From positions 6,563,501 to 6,627,500 of the forward strand of contig NZ_CP060295.1 of assembly GCF_014302995.1 (NCBI RefSeq): a stretch of 64,000 nucleotides of DNA, given 5' to 3'. The notes under the pieces are model-generated. The model saw only the letters and a list, made by a program, of their open reading frames with translations, did no database searches and was not told the origin of the DNA. Source of the stretch: Variovorax sp. PAMC26660 (GTDB taxonomy: Bacteria; Pseudomonadota; Gammaproteobacteria; Burkholderiales; Burkholderiaceae_C). Position 1 is the stretch's first letter. Each line of letters opens with the position of its first letter. Below, piece after piece: positions 53,186 to 64,000 of the stretch. Position numbers and translations under genes: made by a program.

Positions 53186-55496
53186 CGTCTTCGTCTCCGG
53201 TCAGCCGCACATGCCACCAGCTCGGCAGCAGTTGCCGGATCTCCGCCCGCGCGAAGCGGTCGTCCAGCAGGTGCAGCACGCCCCGGTCTTCCTCGGTTCG
53301 GATCACGCGACCGGCCGCCTGCACCACCTTCTGCAAGCCCGGGTAAAGGTACGTGTACTCGTAGCCCTTGCCAAAGCGCGACTGCATGCGCTCGCGCGTG
53401 ATCTCGTTGAGTTCGTTGTATTGCGGCAGCCCCAGGCTCGCGACGAAGGCGCCGATGAGCCGGCTGCCCGGCAGGTCGATGCCTTCGCCGAACGCGCCGC
53501 CCAGCACGGCGAAGCCGATGCCCTGGCCGCCTTCCTCGAAGCGCGCGATGAAGCCGTGGCGCTCGGCTTCGCGCATGCCGCGCGTCTGCGTCCACACCGG
53601 CACGCCGGGGTGGCGGCTGGAAAAGGCGGCGCAGGCTTTGTCGAGGTAGTCGAAGCTGCTGAAGAAGGCCAGGTAGTTGCCGGGCACGCGCTCGAACTGC
53701 GCGCCGATGATGTCCGCCACATGGCGCAGCGATCCGGCGCGGTCGCGAAAGCGCGTCGACACGTCCATCGCCACTTCCACACGCAACTGCTGGCTGCTGA
53801 ACGGCGAGGCCACGTCAAGCAGCGCCGTGTCTTCCGGCAGCCCGAGCGCATCGCGGTAGAACTCGAAGGGCGACAGCGTGCCCGAAAAGCAGGTGACCGA
53901 GACCGCCTCCGCGAAGCGGGCTTCGAGGAACGGCGCGGGCACGAGGTTGCGGATGGCCAGGCTGCGCTGCTCTTGCGTGGCGCCCAGCGTGCGCTCGAAC
54001 ACCGAGTGGTCGCCGAAGGCTTCGGACATTCGCGCGAAGTGCAGCGCGTCGAAGAAAAAGCGCTGCAGCGGCCCCTGCGATGCGTCGGGCGTGGCCGCGA
54101 AGTATTCGGCCATGGCGGTGTTGGCGGCCTGCAGGGTGCGCGTGAAGCGCTCGGGGATCTCGTCGCCGGTCTCGTAGTCGGCCTGCTGCGACTGCTGCAG
54201 CGTGTCCCATTCGCGGAACAGCCGGGACAGCGGGCCGCGCAGTGCCGACGGCGCCACGCGGTGCGCCTCTTCGAGCGCCGCGCCATCGAGCTGCGCGGTG
54301 TACATGCCGCGCGCCCGCTCCAGCAGGTTGTGGGCTTCGTCCACCAGCACGGCCACGCGCCAGTCGGCGTCGCGCATGGTGGCGTAGAGAAAGGCGCTGC
54401 CGTCGAAGTAGTAGTTGTAGTCGCCGACGATCACGTCGCTCCAGTGCGCCATTTCCTGCGCAAGGAAATAGGGGCACACCTCGTGCGCGAGCGCGATGTG
54501 GAGCAGCGCGTCGCGGTCGAGCCAGGCGGCCTGCGCAGCCTGCTCGCGCGCGGCGGGCAAGCGGTCATAGAAGCCCTTGGCGAGGGGGCACGAATCGCCG
54601 TGGCAGGCGCGGTCGGGGTACTCGCACACCTTTTCGCGGGCCGCGAGTTCGAGCACGCGCACCCTGCCCTGCGCGCGGCCCTTGTCGAGCACACGCAAGG
54701 CATCGAGCGCGACCGGCCGGCCCGAGGTCTTGGCGGTGAGGAAGAAGACCTTGTCGATCTTGTGCGCGGCGCGCGCCTTCAGCAGCGGGAAGATGGTGGC
54801 GAGCGTCTTGCCGATGCCGGTGGGTGCCTGCGTCATCAGGCAGCGCCCGCCTACGGCCGCGCGGTAGACGGCTTTGGCCAGTTCGCGCTGGCCGGTGCGA
54901 AAGGCGCGGTGGGGAAATGCTAGCTGCGCGAGGGTGGCGTCGAGCGCGCTGCGGTGGCCGGCCTCGCTTTGCGCCCAGGCGCTGTAGCGGCCGCACAGCA
55001 GCTCGAAGTGCTCACGCAGCGAGGCATGGGTGTGGTTTTCTTCGAGCACGGTCTCGTCGCCACTGGCGAGGTCGAGATACACGAGCGCGACTGTCATGTC
55101 TTCGTGGCCGTGTTCCTCGCACAGCATCCAGCCGTAGGTGCGGGCCTGCGCCCAGTGCAGCGCGCGGTGGTTGCCGCGGATGGCATCGAAGTCGCCGCGA
55201 AAGGTCTTGATTTCTTCCACGCGCGCATTGCGAATGTTGCGAGCCTCGTAGCCGTCGGCCCGGCCGCGCACGCGCAGCGCGCCGCAGGTCGCCTCGAGGC
55301 CCACTTCGCTCTGATAGCCGCTGCCCCGCCGGCTCTGCACCAGCGCATGGCCGGCGATGCCTTCGAGCGCGCTGGGCGCGGGCACGAAACGCAGGTCGAG
55401 GTCGCCCGCCTTCGCGCCGAAGGCGCACAGCGCCTTGACGGAAACGACATGCGCCACTGGGGCCGCGTCTGGCAGGCTGGAAGCTTCGGGCGCCAT
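53172..55496 (-). CDS. RecB-type nuclease fused to XPD/DinG-family helicase
   Basis: A 774-residue DNA-repair enzyme. Residues about 45-180 resemble a PD-(D/E)xK nuclease: Asp81 in GRADG, Glu95-x-Lys97 in EEIKT, and the RecB-type Q117-x-x-x-Y121. A superfamily 2 helicase follows: Walker A QAPTGIGKT (223-231) and DEAH at 386-389. Four cysteines (291, 298, 303, 341) between them suit an iron-sulfur cluster as in XPD and DinG. ATG 55496 lies 11 bases from a perfect SOS box. It is first in an operon with alkB, overlapping it by 14 bases. Confidence 0.93.
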   Translation of the reverse strand: MAPEASSLPDAAPVAHVVSVKALCAFGAKAGDLDLRFVPAPSALEGIAGHALVQSRRGSGYQSEVGLEATCGALRVRGRADGYEARNIRNARVEEIKTFRGDFDAIRGNHRALHWAQARTYGWMLCEEHGHEDMTVALVYLDLASGDETVLEENHTHASLREHFELLCGRYSAWAQSEAGHRSALDATLAQLAFPHRAFRTGQRELAKAVYRAAVGGRCLMTQAPTGIGKTLATIFPLLKARAAHKIDKVFFLTAKTSGRPVALDALRVLDKGRAQGRVRVLELAAREKVCEYPDRACHGDSCPLAKGFYDRLPAAREQAAQAAWLDRDALLHIALAHEVCPYFLAQEMAHWSDVIVGDYNYYFDGSAFLYATMRDADWRVAVLVDEAHNLLERARGMYTAQLDGAALEEAHRVAPSALRGPLSRLFREWDTLQQSQQADYETGDEIPERFTRTLQAANTAMAEYFAATPDASQGPLQRFFFDALHFARMSEAFGDHSVFERTLGATQEQRSLAIRNLVPAPFLEARFAEAVSVTCFSGTLSPFEFYRDALGLPEDTALLDVASPFSSQQLRVEVAMDVSTRFRDRAGSLRHVADIIGAQFERVPGNYLAFFSSFDYLDKACAAFSSRHPGVPVWTQTRGMREAERHGFIARFEEGGQGIGFAVLGGAFGEGIDLPGSRLIGAFVASLGLPQYNELNEITRERMQSRFGKGYEYTYLYPGLQKVVQAAGRVIRTEEDRGVLHLLDDRFARAEIRQLLPSWWHVRLTGDEDGARR

Positions 55497-55507
55497 CTCG
55501 CTCTTTT

Positions 55508-55527
55508 TACTGTATGAAATTACAGTA
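55508..55527. promoter_or_regulatory. LexA (SOS) box
   Basis: The core CTGT-N8-ACAG at 55510-55525 lies within a wider TACTGT...ACAGTA dyad. This is the LexA consensus of gamma- and betaproteobacteria. TATACT on the minus strand overlaps the box and could be its -10. It lies 11 bases from the start of the nuclease-helicase gene, so LexA would block that promoter. The divergent kinase gene lies about 120 bases the other way and might also be affected. Confidence 0.9.
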
Positions 55528-55610
55528 TAACGAGGGCGTCCTTTGCCGGCCCGTTCCGGGCGATGCTCCGTCTCGGGGTGTTCTCCGACAGGGAGGGCAT
55601 CCTTTTTCGG

Positions 55611-55629
55611 CAAAACTTGACAAGTTTTG
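55611..55629. promoter_or_regulatory. Perfect 19-bp palindrome before the sensor-kinase gene
   Basis: CAAAACTTG, one base, CAAGTTTTG: a perfect inverted repeat of 9-1-9. It ends 16 bases before ATG 55646. It overlaps TTGACA (55617-55622), which could be a -35. It is a strong candidate operator, or a hairpin in the leader RNA. No ribosome site is visible between it and the start codon. Confidence 0.65.
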
Positions 55630-55645
55630 CTTACAAATGCGCCTG

Positions 55646-59130
<3,485 letters not shown>

Positions 59131-59134
<4 letters not shown>

Positions 59135-60006
59135 CCCGGAACCGCCCACCCCTTTCCCCTTCCAGTACGTTCACGCCGCCGTTGCATCCGCTGAGCGACA
59201 CGGAGATCGAGCTGCGCCTGCTGATGGAGGCGATCTACCTGAAGTACAGCTACGACTTTCGCAACTACACAGTGGCCTCGCAGAAGCGCCGCGTGCTGCA
59301 TGCGCTCGACCAGCTCGGGCTGCCGAGCATCTCGGCGCTGCAGGAGCGGGTGCTGCGCGAGCCGGCGCTGTTCGGGCGGCTGCTGCAGTTCCTGACGATT
59401 CCGGTGAGCGAGATGTTCCGCGACCCGTCGTACTTTCTGGCGCTGCGCCAGCATGTGGTGCCGATCCTGCACACCTACCCGTCGGTCAAGGTGTGGGTGG
59501 CGGGCTGCAGCACCGGCGAGGAAGTGTTCTCGCTCGCCATCCTGCTGCGCGAAGAAGGCCTGCTCGCACGCACGCAGATCTATGCCACCGACATCAACCC
59601 GGCCTCGCTGGAGAAGGCGCGGCAAGGCATCTTTCCGCTCGAAGCCATTCGCGGCTACACAGTCAACTACCAGCGCGCGGGCGGGCGCGGCGAGTTCTCC
59701 GACTACTACACCGCCGCCTACGATGCCGCGCGCTTCGACCCCTCGCTGTGCGCCGACGTGATCTTTGCCGACCACAGCCTGGCCACCGACAGCGTATTCG
59801 CTGAAACCCAACTGGTGTCGTGCCGCAACGTGCTGATCTACTTCAACCGCGAGTTGCAGGACCGGGCGCTCGGGCTGTTCCACGAATCGCTGTCGCACCG
59901 CGGCTTCCTTGGCCTGGGCTCGAAGGAAAGCATCGACTTCTCGGGCTACGCGGAGCGTTTCGATACGCATGCGCGCGCCGAACGCATCTACCGCAAGCTC
60001 GCATGA
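59131..60006 (+). CDS. CheR-type protein-glutamate methyltransferase
   Basis: A 291-residue SAM-dependent methyltransferase that would methylate glutamates on a receptor or kinase. The N-terminal helical CheR region (DFRNYTVASQKRRVLHAL) and SAM motif VWVAGCSTGEEVFSLAI are clear, as is QLVSCRNVLIYFNREL. It starts with GTG 59131, overlapping the kinase stop by 4 bases (GTGA). No chemoreceptor is nearby, so it belongs to a non-canonical pathway with the following CheB. Confidence 0.92.
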
Positions 60007-60608
60007 GAAGACAGCTTCGCTCCTTCCTGCGCAAGCGCGTGGACGCCGTGGTGCTCGGCGCTTCCGCTGGCGGCATCGATGCGCTGACCGTGCTGCTTCA
60101 CGAGTTGCCCGCCACCTGGCACATCCCGATGGCGGTGGTGTTGCACCTGCCCGAAGACCATGAAAGCCACCTCGCGGAAATCTTCGCGCAGCGGCTGCCG
60201 ATTCCGGTGCACGAAGCCAACGACAAGATGCCGCTGGCCAGCGGCAGCCTGTATTTCGCGCCACCGGGCTATCACCTGTCGATCGAGCGCGAGCGCAGCT
60301 TCTCGCTCAGTTGCGAGCCGCCGGTGCTGTTCTCGCGGCCGTCGATCGACGTGTTGATGGCCTCCGCCGCCGATGCCTACGGCCCCGCGCTCGCCGGCTT
60401 CTTGCTGACGGGCGCCAACGACGACGGTGCCGAAGGTTTGCGCCGCATCCATCTGGCCGGCGGGCTTACCGCCGTCCAGGAACCGAAAGAAGCACTGATT
60501 CCCACCATGCCCCAAGCCGCCATTGCGCGCCACGCTCCCGATTACGTGCTCCCCCTGCGCGAGCTGCGCACCCTGCTTCTTCAACTCGAGGCCGCCCATG
60601 AACATTGA
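60003..60608 (+). CDS. CheB-type methylesterase without receiver
   Basis: A 201-residue stand-alone methylesterase domain. The catalytic Ser lies in VLGASAGGIDAL, His in VVLHLPEDH, and Asp in LTGANDDGAEGL. Canonical CheB has an N-terminal receiver; here none is present, so control must come from elsewhere, perhaps the partner kinases. It overlaps CheR by 4 bases and the next gene by 11. Confidence 0.92.
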   Translation: MRRQLRSFLRKRVDAVVLGASAGGIDALTVLLHELPATWHIPMAVVLHLPEDHESHLAEIFAQRLPIPVHEANDKMPLASGSLYFAPPGYHLSIERERSFSLSCEPPVLFSRPSIDVLMASAADAYGPALAGFLLTGANDDGAEGLRRIHLAGGLTAVQEPKEALIPTMPQAAIARHAPDYVLPLRELRTLLLQLEAAHEH

Positions 60609-61800
60609 CATCGAAAGCAAGCTGCTGATCGTCGATGACCTGCCGGAAAACCTGCTGGCGCTCGAAGCGCTGATCCGCGCGCCGGGGCGCACCGTGTACC
60701 GCGCCCTGTCGGCGGAAGCCGCGCTCACGCTGCTGCTGGAGCATGAATTCGCGCTGGCCATCGTCGACGTGCAGATGCCCGGCATGAACGGCTTCGAGCT
60801 GGCCGAGCTGATGCGCGGCACCGAGCGCACGCGGCACATTCCCATCATCTTCGTGAGCGCCGCCGGGCGCGAGTTGAACTACGCCTTCCAGGGCTATGAG
60901 AGCGGCGCGGTCGACTTCCTGCACAAGCCGCTCGACCCGCATGCGGTGGTGAGCAAGGTGAACGTGTTCGTCGACCTGTACCAGCACCGCAAGGCGCTGC
61001 GGCACGAGATGGAGTCGCTTGCAGCCGCCCACCGCAAGCAGGAAGAACTGGTGCAGCAACTGCAGCACACGCAGCGCGAGCTGGAGCGCGCGGTGCGCAT
61101 GCGCGACGACTTCATGTCGATGGTGTCGCACGAACTGCGCACGCCGCTCAACACGCTCTACCTGGAAGCGCAATTGCGGCAGCTTCATCTGTCGAAGGGC
61201 AACCTGGCGATCTTCGCGGCGGACCGGCTGCCCGCGATGATCGAGCGCGACCAGCGGCAGATCCGCAACATGGTGCGGCTGATCGACGACATGCTCGACG
61301 TGACGCGCATGCGGCGCGATGCGCTGTCGATACAGACCAAGCCGGTGGACCTGGCGGTGCTGGCGCGCGCGGTGGTCGATAACCTGCACCAGCAGGCCGA
61401 GGCCGCAGGCTGCGTCATCACGCTGCAAGCGCCGCATGAATTGCGCGGCGTGTGGGACGAGTTCCGCATCGAACAGGTGCTGACCAACCTGCTGACCAAC
61501 GCGCTGCGCTACGGCGGTGGCAAGCCGGTCGAGATGGTGGTGCAGCAGCAGGTCGATGGCTCGGCGCACGTGAGCGTGCGCGACCAGGGCATCGGCATCG
61601 CGCCCGAAGACCACGAGCGCATCTTCGAGCAGTTCGAGCGCACCGACGACAGCCGCAAGCACGCGGCCGGCCTGGGCCTGGGGCTCTACATCACGCGCAA
61701 GATCGTGGACCTGCATGGCGGCCACATCGGCGTGGACAGCGCGCCGGGCCAGGGCTCACGCTTCGTGGTCGACCTGCCGCTGCAGCCGGCAAAGACCTGA
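60598..61800 (+). CDS. Receiver-histidine kinase hybrid
   Basis: A 400-residue soluble protein. The N-terminal receiver (about 8-120) has the phospho-acceptor in IVDVQMPGMNG, followed by a coiled coil and a HisKA/HATPase kinase ([11 protein letters not shown], then NLLTNALRYGG, DQGIGI and GLGLGLYI). No membrane segment is visible. It could be phosphorylated by the CHASE3 kinase and in turn pass phosphate to the single receiver downstream. It overlaps the CheB gene by 11 bases. Confidence 0.92.
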   Translation: MNIDIESKLLIVDDLPENLLALEALIRAPGRTVYRALSAEAALTLLLEHEFALAIVDVQMPGMNGFELAELMRGTERTRHIPIIFVSAAGRELNYAFQGYESGAVDFLHKPLDPHAVVSKVNVFVDLYQHRKALRHEMESLAAAHRKQEELVQQLQHTQRELERAVRMRDDFMSMVSHELRTPLNTLYLEAQLRQLHLSKGNLAIFAADRLPAMIERDQRQIRNMVRLIDDMLDVTRMRRDALSIQTKPVDLAVLARAVVDNLHQQAEAAGCVITLQAPHELRGVWDEFRIEQVLTNLLTNALRYGGGKPVEMVVQQQVDGSAHVSVRDQGIGIAPEDHERIFEQFERTDDSRKHAAGLGLGLYITRKIVDLHGGHIGVDSAPGQGSRFVVDLPLQPAKT

Positions 61801-61882
61801 ACGTAGGCCCACTCCTACCGCACGGCGGGCCACGGCCCGCGATACTGTCCCCTTCGAGAATTAACCGGAAAGAAAACACTCT

Positions 61883-62245
61883 GTGAACGTGCTGATCGTC
61901 GACGACAACGAAGCCGCGGCCGACCTGCTGCAGGAACTGCTGACCCTGCAGGACCACACGGCGCGCTGCACCTACACCGCGCAACAGGCGCTGGATGCGG
62001 CAGCCGCCGAGCGCTTCGATGCCGCGCTGATCGACCTCACGCTGCCCGACTTTCCGGGCACCGAAGTGGCACGGCGCCTGCGGGCCAGCGCGGCCGAAGG
62101 CGCTCCCAAGTTGCTGATCGCGATCTCGGGGTTTTCGGCGCAGGACACGGGTGGCCAATCGGCCGAAGGGCTGTTCGACCATCACCTGCAAAAGCCGCTC
62201 GACATTGCGCAGCTCGAGCGCATCCTGGCGCAGTCGCCGACCTGA
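61883..62245 (+). CDS. Single-domain response regulator
   Basis: A 120-residue receiver with no output domain. The acidic pair is in VDDNEAAADL, the phospho-acceptor in ALIDLTLPDFPG, and the Lys in LQKPLD. Translation starts at GTG 61883 with GGAAAGAAAA upstream. It closes the signalling operon after an 82-base gap. It may work as a phosphate sink or a shuttle to an unlinked output. Confidence 0.9.
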   Translation: MNVLIVDDNEAAADLLQELLTLQDHTARCTYTAQQALDAAAAERFDAALIDLTLPDFPGTEVARRLRASAAEGAPKLLIAISGFSAQDTGGQSAEGLFDHHLQKPLDIAQLERILAQSPT

Positions 62246-62378
62246 CGGCTTGCCTCGCCAGCCGAGGCTGGCCACCGCTCCCACGCCCTCCTGAATTTCC
62301 ACGCCGCATGCCGGCGCGGCGCCAGCCTGTGCCTGCCATCCAGAGCAAATCGCCCTACTGGTAAACCACGAGTCAATA

Positions 62379-62411
62379 ATTGGTGAACCACTTTTAAACT
62401 GGCTCACCAAT
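62379..62411. promoter_or_regulatory. GntR/FadR-type autoregulatory operator
   Basis: ATTGGTGAACCA at 62379-62390 and TGGCTCACCAAT at 62400-62411 form an inverted repeat with one mismatch, ending one base before the ATG of the regulator. A third related half (TGGTAAACCA, 62359-62368) lies upstream. TGGT/ACCA pairs are typical of FadR-type GntR proteins, so autoregulation is likely. Confidence 0.72.
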
Positions 62412-62412
62412 C

Positions 62413-63147
62413 ATGGCGACCATCCACGAACTCCCCCGCCTGCCTTCTGCCGAGCCGGACTCCGACCGCTCCTACCAGAAGCTCGCAGCCAGCATCGCCA
62501 GCCTCATCAACGAGGGCGAATTCAAGGTGGGCGACCGCCTTCCGTCCGAGCGGGCCCTGGCCGAGCGCTTCACCGTCAGCCGCACGCTGGTGCGCGAGGC
62601 GATCATCGTTCTGGAAATCCAGGGCGCGGTCGAGGTGCGTGGCGGCTCCGGCATCTACATCTGCGCGCCGGCCGCCGGCGCCGCGATGGCCCCCGCGTCC
62701 GCCTACACCCTCTCGCCCGGCCCCGGCCCCTTCGAGCTGCTGCGCGCGCGCTGCCTGATCGAAGCCGAGATCGCCGCGGTCGCCGCCGAAAGCCGCAAGG
62801 ACAGCGACCTCGACCGCATCTATTCGGCCCTGGTCGAGATGCGCGAGAACATGCACGACAAGGTCGCCAACGAAGCGGCCGACCGGCTGTTTCACCTGCG
62901 CATTGCCGAGTCCACCGGCAACAGCGTGCTGCTGCAGATGGTGACGGCGGTGTGGGACCACACCAAGGCGCCGATCTGGTCGCAGATGGAGGCGCACTTT
63001 CACACGCCCGCCCTGCGCAACGCCTCGCAGGACGATCACCAGCGCGTGTTCACCGCGCTGCTGGAGCGCGATGCGGACGCGGCCCGCAAGGCGATGCGCG
63101 GGCACATCGAGCGCGTGATCAGCGAGTTCGCGCAAGCCTGGCGCTGA
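62413..63147 (+). CDS. FadR-subfamily GntR regulator (FCD domain)
   Basis: A 244-residue regulator. The winged helix covers about 20-85 (RLPSERALAERFTVSRTLVREAIIVLEIQGAVEVRGGSGIYI). The FCD ligand domain follows, all-helical, with metal-binding candidates in FHLRIAESTGN and the C-terminal His. Such regulators respond to small organic acids. ATG 62413 lies immediately beside its probable operator, so the leader is extremely short. It precedes the amino-acid-type binding protein by 64 bases and probably controls it. Confidence 0.92.
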   Translation: MATIHELPRLPSAEPDSDRSYQKLAASIASLINEGEFKVGDRLPSERALAERFTVSRTLVREAIIVLEIQGAVEVRGGSGIYICAPAAGAAMAPASAYTLSPGPGPFELLRARCLIEAEIAAVAAESRKDSDLDRIYSALVEMRENMHDKVANEAADRLFHLRIAESTGNSVLLQMVTAVWDHTKAPIWSQMEAHFHTPALRNASQDDHQRVFTALLERDADAARKAMRGHIERVISEFAQAWR

Positions 63148-63211
63148 CAGAGACAACGAACGAACGGCGCCACCGCGCGCCGTTCCGGATTCGAACATTG
63201 GAGACAAGAAG

Positions 63212-64000
63212 ATGATTTTTTCCCTCTCAAGGGGGCGCACCGCCGCCCGGTGCGCGGCCGCTGCATTGCTCGCGGCGGCCACCGTCACCAGCCTGTTCGC
63301 GCAACCCGCGCCCGGCGCCAGCCCGCGCATCGACGCGATACGCAAGGCCGGCGAACTGCGCGTGGGCGTGCTGCAGAACGCGCCCTGGCTGCTGGAAAAC
63401 ACCACCGGCACCGGCGAGCCCTGGAGCGGCCCGGCCTGGCTGCTGGCGAACGAATATGCGCGGCAGCTTGGCGTGAAGCTGCGCACAGTGCCGGTCTCGC
63501 ACGAGACCAAGGTACCGGTGCTCGCGGCCAACCAGGTCGACATGACCATCAGCCCACTGGGTGAAACGCCGGAACGGCTCAAGGTGGTCGACTTCGTCAT
63601 CTACTCCGCCACCAGCGTGTGCATGTTCGGGCGTGCCGACAACGCGAAGCTGGGCAAGGCGAACAGCGTGGAAGACCTCAACCGCCCCGACGTGACCATC
63701 GCCTACTTCACTGGCGGTGCCGAGGAAGGCTGGGTCAAGGAACGCTTTCCGAAGGCAAAGCTGCGCGCCGTCGCCAGCTCGGGCGCCACCGCGCCGATCG
63801 AGGAAATCATGGCACGCCGCGCCGATGCCGCTCCCATCAATCGCGTGCCATGGGTCGGCCTGCAGCAGAAGGTCAAGGGACTGGCCGTGCTGCCGAAGGA
63901 CAACAACTGCCAGTCGAGCACCGAGAAGGCTTCGCCCGTCGGGCTTGCCGTCGACAAGAACCAGCCGGCGTACCTGGACTGGCTGCGCCAGGTCGCACAC
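63212..64000 (+). CDS. Amino-acid-type ABC substrate-binding protein, cut at right edge
   Basis: The first 263 residues of an SBP_bac_3-type periplasmic receptor; the frame is open to the end of the window. The signal peptide runs to about residue 31 (ending SLFAQ). Then KAGELRVGVLQNAPWLL, the ANQVDMTISPLGETPERLKVVDF region and ATAPIEEIMARRADAAPINR are typical. GGAG lies 10 bases before the ATG. It follows a FadR-type regulator and should start a transporter operon. Confidence 0.9.
   Translation, partial: MIFSLSRGRTAARCAAAALLAAATVTSLFAQPAPGASPRIDAIRKAGELRVGVLQNAPWLLENTTGTGEPWSGPAWLLANEYARQLGVKLRTVPVSHETKVPVLAANQVDMTISPLGETPERLKVVDFVIYSATSVCMFGRADNAKLGKANSVEDLNRPDVTIAYFTGGAEEGWVKERFPKAKLRAVASSGATAPIEEIMARRADAAPINRVPWVGLQQKVKGLAVLPKDNNCQSSTEKASPVGLAVDKNQPAYLDWLRQVAH

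Noticed and set aside
61825-61840. GC-rich hairpin after the receiver-kinase gene as a terminator
   Set aside because: The stem is 7 bp with a 2-base gap and no T-tract follows; the single receiver gene starts soon after, so termination is unlikely.

Overview
The window is GC-rich, gene-dense betaproteobacterial chromosome, most likely Comamonadaceae and probably Variovorax. This rests on the base composition, the DUF2844/DUF3443 pair, a pentapeptide MXKDX-repeat protein, many solute-binding proteins and LysR/AraC/GntR regulators, and a bioA-bioF-bioD operon. No rRNA, tRNA, CRISPR array, prophage or complete insertion sequence was seen. About 60 genes are called. Both ends are cut: a 16-codon gene tail on the left and a solute-binding protein missing its C-terminus on the right.

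Layout. 0-6.1 kb: an OmpR-type two-component system diverges from a periplasmic redox-repair cluster (b-type cytochrome, Tat-exported YedY/MsrP-like molybdoenzyme, Met-rich MXKDX protein, CcdA/DsbD-like thiol transporter, exported MsrA). 6.1-16.4 kb: an eight-gene pentose operon (ABC importer, HAD phosphatase, ribulokinase-like kinase, ribulose-5-phosphate 4-epimerase, DeoR regulator, degenerate OmpR-type regulator) diverges from a ribokinase-AraC pair. 16.5-21 kb: acetyl-CoA hydrolase/transferase, class I aldolase and the DUF2844/DUF3443 pair. 21-25.4 kb: FAD oxidoreductase, ornithine-cyclodeaminase-like reductase, orphan binding protein and divergent LysR. 25.4-38.2 kb: mixed accessory genes (two aldo/keto reductases, a MerR module, MFS exporter, cyclopropane synthase, amidase, CDF exporter, AraC regulators). 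38.2-43.1 kb: biotin genes, an NmrA-like protein and a small basic protein. 43.2-52.6 kb: LysR, C45 N-terminal-nucleophile hydrolase, oligopeptide-type ABC importer and two alpha/beta hydrolases. 52.5-55.5 kb: AlkB plus a nuclease-helicase fusion behind a LexA-type SOS box. 55.6-62.2 kb: an overlapping signalling operon (CHASE3 hybrid kinase with three receivers, CheR, CheB, receiver-kinase, single-domain receiver). 62.4-64 kb: a FadR-type regulator with its own operator and a truncated transporter binding protein.

The most unusual non-coding feature is a pair of roughly 250-bp dispersed elements (3061-3313 and 29338-29586). Each has short terminal inverted repeats and two internal hairpins whose long loops are perfectly complementary to each other over 36-37 bp. 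The terminal repeats and one hairpin differ between copies by paired compensatory changes, which points to a conserved fold. The most promising protein systems are the methionine-oxidation repair cluster at the left end and the SOS-controlled repair operon at 52.5-55.5 kb.
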